A DNA stretch of 7,231 nucleotides from Patescibacteria group bacterium UBA1875. GTDB taxonomy: Bacteria; Patescibacteriota; CPR2; UBA1875. The stretch covers positions 17,343 through 24,573 of the forward strand of contig DDHN01000007.1 of the NCBI GenBank assembly GCA_002338125.1, given 5' to 3'. The notes beneath the pieces are model-generated. The model was not told the DNA's origin. It worked only from the letters and a program-made list of their open reading frames with translations, and ran no database searches. Below are positions 1 through 4,753 of this stretch, piece by piece; position 1 is the stretch's first letter; each line of letters starts with the position of its first letter. The position numbers and the translations under genes are program-made.

Positions 1-326
1 ATGGCTTGGGCCAATACCGTTGCCGTGGTTGTGCCGTCACCAGCCACATCGTTGGTCTTACTGGCCACCTCTTTGATAACTTGGGCGCCAATGTTTTCGA
101 CTTTGGCAGCCGCTTTCTTCTTGGGGTCATTGTCTACGGTGTCAATTTCAATTTCTTTCGCAATAGTAACCCCATCATTAGTTATAACTGGGGAACCAAA
201 TGACTTTTCTAAAACAACATTACGACCTTTTGGGCCAAGAGTAACCTTAACGGTGTCGGCTAAGGTATCAACGCCTTTTTTTAGTGCAATTCTTGCTTCT
301 TCCTTGGTGATAATTTGTTTTCCCAT
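1..326 (-). CDS. groEL: 60-kDa chaperonin GroEL, N-terminal part (gene runs off the left edge)
   Basis: Large chaperonin subunit; with the GroES cap it folds proteins in the cytoplasm using ATP. The visible 108 residues are the start of the equatorial ATP-binding domain. Signature stretches are LGPKGRNV (about 30-37), TNDGVTIAKE (about 49-58) and AGDGTTTATVLAQA (about 95-108). D97 in the last motif corresponds to the catalytic-site Asp87 of E. coli GroEL. The ATG is preceded by a perfect AGGAGG (332-337) five bases away, and this Shine-Dalgarno overlaps the groES stop codon (TAGGAGG). Only 9 bases separate the two genes, so they form one operon. Odd point: between IAKEIEI and ENIGAQ there is a Lys/Ala-rich insertion of about 11 residues compared with E. 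coli GroEL. Identity is certain; the C-terminal four-fifths lies outside the window. Confidence 0.97.
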   Translation of the reverse strand, partial: MGKQIITKEEARIALKKGVDTLADTVKVTLGPKGRNVVLEKSFGSPVITNDGVTIAKEIEIDTVDNDPKKKAAAKVENIGAQVIKEVASKTNDVAGDGTTTATVLAQA

Positions 327-335
327 ATTTTCCTC

Positions 336-593
336 CTATCCTAAAATTGCTAAAATTTCTTCTTCTTTTATTACTAAGAATTCTTTACCGTCTAACTTTA
401 TTTCGGTTGGGCCGTATTTACTAAAAATAATAGTATTACCTACTTTAATTTCTTTCACATCTTTCCCGCAAGCAATTACTTTTCCTTGCTCTGGTTTCTC
501 TTTCGCTGTGTCTGGGAGAACAATCCCAGACTTGGTTCGTTCCTCGGCCGCTAGTCTTTCAACTATAATCCTGTCTTTTAATGGTTTGAGCAT
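336..593 (-). CDS. groES: 10-kDa co-chaperonin GroES, short form (85 aa)
   Basis: Heptameric lid of the GroEL chamber. The start MLKPLKDRIIVERL is typical of GroES. The mobile loop lies at about residues 17-33 and carries the GroEL-binding hydrophobic tripeptide I24-V25-L26 (KSGIVLPDTAKEKP). The C-terminal half (KVGNTIIFSKYG, EIKLDGKEFLVI, EEILAILG) follows the family closely. I chose the ATG at 593 rather than the longer open frame upstream because it matches the family N-terminus and has AAAGGAGG (598-605) four bases before it; a longer start would run through the CIRCE operator and promoter. The protein is about 10 residues shorter than usual because the roof hairpin between VIACG and KVGN is cut to about five residues. 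It is first gene of the groES-groEL operon. Confidence 0.97.
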   Translation of the reverse strand: MLKPLKDRIIVERLAAEERTKSGIVLPDTAKEKPEQGKVIACGKDVKEIKVGNTIIFSKYGPTEIKLDGKEFLVIKEEEILAILG

Positions 594-597
594 ATCG

Positions 598-605
598 CCT
601 CCTTT
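598..605 (-). promoter_or_regulatory. Shine-Dalgarno of groES
   Basis: AAAGGAGG on the minus strand, four bases before the ATG at 593. It decides the groES start in favour of the 85-residue protein over the longer in-frame reading. Confidence 0.85.
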
Positions 606-620
606 ATGACTTATCATCTT

Positions 621-647
621 TTGGCACTCGCTAGATAAGAGTGCTAA
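621..647 (-). promoter_or_regulatory. CIRCE operator (HrcA binding site) of groESL
   Basis: Inverted repeat TTGGCACTC-N9-GAGTGCTAA. This is the 9-9-9 CIRCE layout with one departure from the consensus left arm TTAGCACTC. It lies in the 5' leader of groES, and the predicted transcription start falls in or at its edge. HrcA repressor bound here would block transcription until heat stress titrates HrcA away. HrcA itself is not in the window. Confidence 0.95.
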
Positions 648-650
648 TAT

Positions 651-680
651 AATATAACAAAGGTAGTATTTTAATGTCAA
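651..680 (-). promoter_or_regulatory. groESL promoter (sigma-70 type)
   Basis: Read on the minus strand: -35 TTGACA (680-675, perfect), an 18-base spacer, then -10 TATATT (656-651, five of six). The predicted start falls near 643-645, inside the CIRCE repeat, the usual arrangement for HrcA control. Confidence 0.85.
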
Positions 681-688
681 GAAATATT

Positions 689-697
689 TGCTAAAAT
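689..697 (+). promoter_or_regulatory. trpS extended -10 promoter, probably leaderless
   Basis: TGCTAAAAT is an extended -10 box (TG-N-TAAAAT). Only six bases separate it from the trpS ATG at 704, so transcription would start at or next to the A of the ATG. No Shine-Dalgarno is present and no good -35 is seen. It sits back to back with the groESL promoter; the region where a -35 would lie overlaps the TTGACA of that promoter. Confidence 0.6.
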
Positions 698-703
698 TTA
701 AAC

Positions 704-1699
704 ATGAAAACAAAAAAAAGAATATTCTCAGGCATTCAACCAACCGGCTCTCTTCATATCGGCAACTATATCGGTGCTTTAAAAAACTTTACCGACTATC
801 AGACAGAAGAGTATGAACCAATTTTCAGCATAGTTGACCTTCATGCTATAACTATCCCCAAAGATCCAAATGAACTTGAGAATAATATTATTGAAATAAC
901 TAAAATGTATTTGGCAAACGGTCTAGACCCCAAAAAATCTATCATCTTTGTTCAATCTTCTAGGCCTGAGCACGCTGAGTTGGCTTGGATAATAAATTGT
1001 TTCACATCATTTGGGGAACTATCAAGGATGACTCAGTTCAAAGAGAAAACCGGTAAGAGCAAGGATTTGGCTACTGCCGGGCTATTTAACTATCCGGTAC
1101 TTATGGCAGCAGATATCCTTCTTTACGATACCGATATTGTTCCGGTTGGCGATGATCAGAAACAGCATTTAGAGCTTACTAGGAATATTGCGCAAAGGAT
1201 GAATAACAAATTCGGCAAGGATACTTTTATAGTCCCAAAAGAAGACATTAGAAAAAACGGATCAAGAATAATGTCCCTCACCAACCCAGAAGAGAAAATG
1301 GCTAAAAGCGCTACGAATATTAATAGTTTTATCGCACTGCGTGATGATGCTGACACTATCAGAAAGAAGATAAAAAAAGCTGTTACTGATTCTGGTAAAG
1401 AGATAGTTTATAGTCCAAAAAAACCCGCTTTATATAACCTCCTAACAATATATTCATCTTTCTCAGGGGAGACAATTTCGGATGTAGTTGATCGCTATCA
1501 AGGTAGGGGTTATGCCGAATTTAAACAAGACTTAGCAGAGATAATTATTCAAGGCTTAGCCCCTATCCAAGCACGACTTGACGATCTCGATAACGATCCG
1601 AGGTATATAACCAAAGTACTCGCCGAAGGCTCTCAAAAAGCAGCTCCACTCGCAGATGCTACCTTGAGCCGAATAAAAAACAAGATTGGTTTAGGCTAA
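704..1699 (+). CDS. trpS: Tryptophan--tRNA ligase (TrpRS)
   Basis: Class I aminoacyl-tRNA synthetase that charges tRNA-Trp using ATP. At 331 residues it has the normal bacterial length. The Rossmann fold opens with FSGIQPTGSLHIGNYIGAL; the HIGH-type signature is HIGN (18-21). Family blocks follow: FGELSRMTQFKEKTGK (103-118), NYPVLMAADILLYDTDIVPVG (129-149) with the Asp (D137) of the tryptophan pocket region, and GDDQKQHLELTRNIAQR (149-165). The KMSKS loop reads KMAKS (198-202). The C-terminal helical region contacts the anticodon. The ATG at 704 is the only start that matches the family N-terminus; it has no Shine-Dalgarno (see the extended -10 box just upstream). It is divergent from groESL, and its stop codon overlaps the end of the converging mutase gene by four bases. 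Confidence 0.98.
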   Translation: MKTKKRIFSGIQPTGSLHIGNYIGALKNFTDYQTEEYEPIFSIVDLHAITIPKDPNELENNIIEITKMYLANGLDPKKSIIFVQSSRPEHAELAWIINCFTSFGELSRMTQFKEKTGKSKDLATAGLFNYPVLMAADILLYDTDIVPVGDDQKQHLELTRNIAQRMNNKFGKDTFIVPKEDIRKNGSRIMSLTNPEEKMAKSATNINSFIALRDDADTIRKKIKKAVTDSGKEIVYSPKKPALYNLLTIYSSFSGETISDVVDRYQGRGYAEFKQDLAEIIIQGLAPIQARLDDLDNDPRYITKVLAEGSQKAAPLADATLSRIKNKIGLG

Positions 1700-3024
1700 T
1701 CAGCAATAGCTCTCAAAACAGAATTTAATCGATTATGTAGTTCTTTTTTGGTCTTGGCCTCGACCCTAATCCGAAAAAGACTAGGCTCAGTCTGGCTCCG
1801 TCTAACGGAGACAAAACCATCAGGTAAATCAATATATAGCCCATCAATCTCGATTCTTTTTCCAGTACAAAATAGGGAGCTGACATTATCTAAAACATTT
1901 TGAGGGTTTCTGGATTCGACTGAAACTTCTTCGGAAGTTTCATATTTTTTGAAAGTTGAAACTTTTTGCGAAATTGGTATTTCCGTATCTAGTAAGCTAA
2001 GGGTCTTTAAAGCACAGAATAGTCCATCATCAACGCCTTTGTTTTCTTTGAACATAACATGACCCGAAAATTCTGCCGCCATTACTCCACTTTCAGATAA
2101 GGCTTTTTTGTAATATGGGTTACCAACTCGCATCATAACCGGCTTTCCGCCCATATGAGCTATTTTTTCTGGCACTACTTTTGAAAATCTTAAATCGAAA
2201 TAGAACTCCTTACCCTTGTTTTTACTTATTTGAAGCTCTCTTTCAACTAAAAGCAAAAAAAGCAAATCCATAGGAATTATCTTTCCAGACTCATCGACAA
2301 CCTGAACCCTGTCTGCATCTCCATCAAAAAAGAAACCTAAGTCGGCCCCCTCTGCAATTACAGCCCGACACAATTGATCTAAATTTTTCTTATCGTGCGG
2401 ATTTGCCGAGTGAACTGGGAAAGTACCATCAGGCTCTATATTCAATTCAATAACTTCTAAATCAGTCCTAGCAAAAAATGGCTTGGCTGGGATGGAGCCA
2501 ACACCGTTGGAATAATCAACTACAATTTTTTTGGGTGGCAAATCTGAGAAAAAATTTGTCAAATAAGCAAGATATTCAGAAAGGATGTCTTTTTCTGTAA
2601 TCGCTCCCTTTCCGGGACAGGTAGTAAAACCTTTCGTCACTATTTCTCTAATTTCTACAAGACCAAAGTCTTCGCCAATTTGTATTCCATTAGAATCAAT
2701 TAATTTAATACCATTTTCATCGCCGGGGTCATGTGAGGCCGATATCATTACTGCCCCGTCGTAACCGTAATTTATAACTGTGAAATTGACCATAGGAGTA
2801 GTACAAAGACCAATATCAAATACATCGGCACCTTCACAAGAAATACCCTCGATTATTTTTTCCTTTAACGATTGGCTTGAAAGACGCATATCCATGCCTA
2901 CAACAATATTCTTTGCTGATAAATAACGGACTAAGGCACGCCCGACAAGATAGGCTAACTCTTCATTTACTTCTTTGGGGTATTTACCTCTAATATCATA
3001 GGCTTTGAATGCAGCTAAATTCAT
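1696..3024 (-). CDS. Phosphomannomutase/phosphoglucomutase (alpha-D-phosphohexomutase family)
   Basis: Interconverts hexose 1- and 6-phosphates, feeding nucleotide-sugar synthesis for glycans; 442 residues, a normal length. All four family domains are recognisable. The N-terminal block is FKAYDIRGKYP (6-16). The active-site phosphoserine loop ISASHDPGDENGIK (94-107) has the phosphorylated Ser at S97. The metal-binding loop FFFDGDADRVQVVDE (231-245) has D234, D236 and D238. The sugar-binding loop is AEFSGH (317-322), usually GEMSGH. The C-terminal phosphate-binding loop is RRSQTEPS (408-415), usually R-x-SNTEP. These changes are mild and the protein should be active; mannose versus glucose preference cannot be read from sequence, so no symbol is given (manB, algC and pgm are all used). 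The ATG at 3024 gives the conserved N-terminus; no Shine-Dalgarno precedes it. Confidence 0.93.
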   Translation of the reverse strand: MNLAAFKAYDIRGKYPKEVNEELAYLVGRALVRYLSAKNIVVGMDMRLSSQSLKEKIIEGISCEGADVFDIGLCTTPMVNFTVINYGYDGAVMISASHDPGDENGIKLIDSNGIQIGEDFGLVEIREIVTKGFTTCPGKGAITEKDILSEYLAYLTNFFSDLPPKKIVVDYSNGVGSIPAKPFFARTDLEVIELNIEPDGTFPVHSANPHDKKNLDQLCRAVIAEGADLGFFFDGDADRVQVVDESGKIIPMDLLFLLLVERELQISKNKGKEFYFDLRFSKVVPEKIAHMGGKPVMMRVGNPYYKKALSESGVMAAEFSGHVMFKENKGVDDGLFCALKTLSLLDTEIPISQKVSTFKKYETSEEVSVESRNPQNVLDNVSSLFCTGKRIEIDGLYIDLPDGFVSVRRSQTEPSLFRIRVEAKTKKELHNRLNSVLRAIAD

Positions 3025-3031
3025 ATATCTA

Positions 3032-3037
3032 ATTTTA
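3032..3037 (-). promoter_or_regulatory. Probable -10 box of the phosphohexomutase gene, leaderless
   Basis: TAAAAT read on the minus strand, seven bases before the ATG at 3024, so the mRNA would start at or within a base or two of the start codon. There is no Shine-Dalgarno and no convincing -35. The same spacing is seen for trpS and femX. A second possible -10 (TATTAT around 3070-3065) would give a leader of about 35 bases. Confidence 0.45.
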
Positions 3038-3039
3038 AC

Positions 3040-3068
3040 TTTAAATTTGTTAAAAATAAACTTATAAT
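3040..3068 (+). promoter_or_regulatory. Promoter of the putative structured RNA
   Basis: A perfect -10 TATAAT (3063-3068) with a weak -35 TTTAAA (3040-3045) at 17-base spacing; predicted start near 3075. It is back to back with the mutase promoter. The -10 lies in a near-palindrome (3061-3073) that could also serve the minus strand. Downstream there is no supported protein gene on the plus strand before the converging MurE-like gene, so this promoter appears to serve the 3075-3450 RNA alone. Confidence 0.6.
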
Positions 3069-3074
3069 ATAAGT

Positions 3075-3450
3075 ATTATCCACCGACCGAAGGGGGAAGT
3101 ACCTACGATGTGTATCTATCAAAAGGGTGCAGAAAACGGCCTGAGGCGGCAACGCTATCGGCGAGGCCGACGGAAGTTCTTCGGGACGGTGCCCTACCGT
3201 TCCCAACGCTGAGTTCACCTTCGTCTGAAAAGGGGGTCAAGACGAAGGGGCCATGGTAAGCACAACTAGGGAGGTGGCTCTATGAGTGCAACACATTCAT
3301 ACTACCCGAGAGTCACAACCTAGGAGGTGATCACCCATCTTGCGGCTCGGGCTTACACTCCGATATTCTGCCGCCGGAAGGAGTTGACGGCAATGCCAAT
3401 CTATCTCACCCGAAATAGGCCGTCTCGACAAACTTTGTCGAGACGGCCTA
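3075..3450 (+). ncRNA. Putative structured non-coding RNA, about 375 nt, family not recognised
   Basis: A stretch clearly richer in G+C than its neighbours, between a TATAAT promoter and a strong hairpin, with no supported protein gene on either strand. Helices I can see: (a) AGGGTGC 3124-3130 with GTGCCCT 3189-3195 (two G-U pairs), enclosing CGGCCT 3137-3142 with AGGCCG 3164-3169, enclosing GGCG 3145-3148 / CGCT 3153-3156 capped by the GNRA tetraloop GCAA. (b) CCTTCGTC 3218-3225 with GACGAAGG 3241-3248, perfect, 15-base loop with a G run. (c) A stacked arm: CTAGG 3266-3270 / CCTAG 3319-3323, GGCTC 3276-3280 / GAGTC 3310-3314, TATGAGTG 3281-3288 / CATTCATA 3294-3301. (d) TGCCG 3369-3373 with CGGCA 3388-3392. 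The GNRA loop favours the plus strand as the sense strand. Length and isolation resemble RNase P RNA or tmRNA, but I find neither set of hallmark sequences. Strand and existence are inference; exact ends are unknown. Confidence 0.6.
3416..3450. terminator. 17-bp perfect hairpin between the RNA and the converging MurE-like gene
   Basis: TAGGCCGTCTCGACAAA (3416-3432) and its exact reverse complement (3434-3450) are separated by a single C. It begins four bases beyond the murE-like stop codon and ends the putative RNA on the other strand, so it most likely acts as a two-way terminator. There is no good T tract on either side (TATTTC leaving the minus strand, CCCTTC leaving the plus strand), so it is not a textbook intrinsic terminator and could instead be a 3'-end stabilising stem. 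Confidence 0.55.
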
Positions 3451-3454
3451 CCCT

Positions 3455-4753
3455 TCATCCAACTATTTTCTTTATAATCTCGGCTTCATTCCAAGAGATT
3501 TTTTTAGTTCCACCAATATTTCGATAATTTTGATGCCCTATCCCTGGCACAACTACAACATCACCAGGGCTAGCCATCCTGGCAGCTTCAGCAATTGCTT
3601 TCTTTCTATCCCTTATAATCTGGTAATTATTTTTCTTTACCTTCTTAAAGCCTAGTTCAATCTCTGCAATTATTTCTTCCGGCTTTTCAGAATAAGGCTC
3701 ATCATCTGTAAGGATCGTAAAGTCGGCCATTTTTGCTGCAACTTCTCCTATATGAGGCCTTTTTTTACGATCCCTATCACCAGCTGCCCCAAAAACGGCG
3801 ATAACTTTACCCTTAGCTATTTTCTTCATTTCTGAAAAAAGCAATTCATAAGCATCTGGGGTCATCGCATAATCTATAAAATATGAAACACCATTTTTTT
3901 CAGCCACTTTTTCCATTCGTCCTTTTACTGATTTTATCTTTTCGAGCCCCCACTTGATTATTCGAGGGTCTATCCCCTGCGAATAACCAACACACCAAGC
4001 AGCCAATAAATTCAAGACATTGAATTGGCCAAATAAATCGCTCTGGATAAAATAACTTTTTCCGGAGAATTCGATATTAAAAGAGAGCTTACCGTTCTGA
4101 GCAATTTTGGTGCCTTTGACATCACCTTTTCTTATTCCGTACGTTAGATGCATATCAGCCGGGAATGCAGAAAAGTATCTAGCTTCTTTATCGTCAGCGT
4201 TAACAATATTTACCTTTACTACACCTTTTTTCTTTTTACTGATAGAGACATTTTCAAAGAGTTTTCCTTTTGCATTACGGTAGTTGGTCATTGTCCTGTG
4301 TGTATTTAAATGTTCCGGCGAAAGATTTGTAAAGACTGCAACGTCGAAAGGAATTCCCCAGGTTCGGTACTGAACAATACCCTCCGAAGCCACCTCTACA
4401 ATTACATACTTACATCCAGCCTTAACCATAGCCCGAAGTAATTTTGGTGTTTGCCAGCGGCCTAAGGTTGTCCTAGAAGTTTTGTTGTCTTGCCTTTTAC
4501 CTGCCAGCTCAATAGCAACAGTAGAAATCATCCCCGTTCTATGACCAGCTGTTTTGAGAAGCGAATTGATCAACTCAACGGTAGTTGATTTACCGTTAGT
4601 ACCCGTAACACCAATGCAGATAAGCTTTTTACCAGGGAATCGATAAACAACATTTCCACTCACCGCTAATAGAAAATGGTAGATAGGCTGAATAGCTTTA
4701 AATATTTTTTTAGGGACTATTCTTCGTCCAATGTTTAATATATTTTCAAGCAT
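3455..4753 (-). CDS. MurE-like Mur ligase lacking the N-terminal UDP-binding domain
   Basis: ATP-dependent amide ligase, probably adding an amino acid to a cell-wall precursor in the cytoplasm. Central domain: P-loop TGTNGKST (50-57), EVASEGIVQYR (120-130), FTNLSPEHLNTH (141-152), NAKGKLFE with K162 as the likely carbamylated lysine (160-167). C-terminal domain: GRME (278-281), DYAMTPDAYE (294-303), FGAAGDRDRKKRP (321-333), TDDEPYSEKP (349-358), PGIGHQNY (403-410). The order and wording are closest to MurE. Odd points: only about 45 residues precede the P-loop (a hydrophobic run at 24-39), so the usual MurE UDP-MurNAc domain is missing at 432 residues. The meso-DAP motif DNPR reads DEPY, GKGHE reads GIGHQ, and DYAHTP reads DYAMTP. 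The substrate is therefore uncertain. Its ATG shares a base with the femX-like stop (TAATG) and has an AAAGG ribosome site eight bases upstream. Confidence 0.85.
   Translation of the reverse strand: MLENILNIGRRIVPKKIFKAIQPIYHFLLAVSGNVVYRFPGKKLICIGVTGTNGKSTTVELINSLLKTAGHRTGMISTVAIELAGKRQDNKTSRTTLGRWQTPKLLRAMVKAGCKYVIVEVASEGIVQYRTWGIPFDVAVFTNLSPEHLNTHRTMTNYRNAKGKLFENVSISKKKKGVVKVNIVNADDKEARYFSAFPADMHLTYGIRKGDVKGTKIAQNGKLSFNIEFSGKSYFIQSDLFGQFNVLNLLAAWCVGYSQGIDPRIIKWGLEKIKSVKGRMEKVAEKNGVSYFIDYAMTPDAYELLFSEMKKIAKGKVIAVFGAAGDRDRKKRPHIGEVAAKMADFTILTDDEPYSEKPEEIIAEIELGFKKVKKNNYQIIRDRKKAIAEAARMASPGDVVVVPGIGHQNYRNIGGTKKISWNEAEIIKKIVG

Noticed and set aside
594..743. Longer N-terminal extension of GroES
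   Set aside because: The added part would be encoded by the CIRCE operator and promoter and even by the trpS start; the ATG at 593 has an ideal Shine-Dalgarno and matches the family start.
1684..1701. Hairpin GATTGG/CTAATC at the trpS-mutase junction as a terminator
   Set aside because: Only six pairs including one G-U, six-base loop, no T tract on either strand.
3021..3218. 65-codon open frame on the minus strand across the mutase promoter region
   Set aside because: No Shine-Dalgarno, no recognisable family; it runs through the promoters and the helices of the putative RNA, so it is a chance frame.
3075..3450. RNase P RNA (rnpB)
   Set aside because: Length and setting fit, and fragments such as GGGGGAAGTACC, AGGGTGCAGAAAAC and CGGGCTTAC faintly echo conserved regions, but the two P4 strands do not pair with each other, the order and spacing are wrong, and GAGGAAAGUCC and the ACAGAA block are absent.
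3075..3450. tmRNA (ssrA) or large SRP RNA
   Set aside because: No T-loop-like GGTTCGA, no 5' GGTTTCGACG block, no ALAA-ending tag frame; and no SRP GGTCCGGAAGGAAGCAGC helix 8 sequence (CCGGAAGG at 3374-3381 is not followed by AGCAGC).
3075..3450. CsrB-like CsrA sponge, because of several GGA motifs
   Set aside because: GGA triplets are expected by chance in G-rich RNA; they are not consistently placed in hairpin loops, and no csrA is visible.
3327..3527. 66-codon plus-strand frame crossing the hairpin into the MurE-like gene
   Set aside because: Composition shows no protein-like pattern, it is encoded partly by the hairpin and by antisense of a firm gene, and it has no recognisable homology. 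Noted only as a mini-ORF possibility in the findings.
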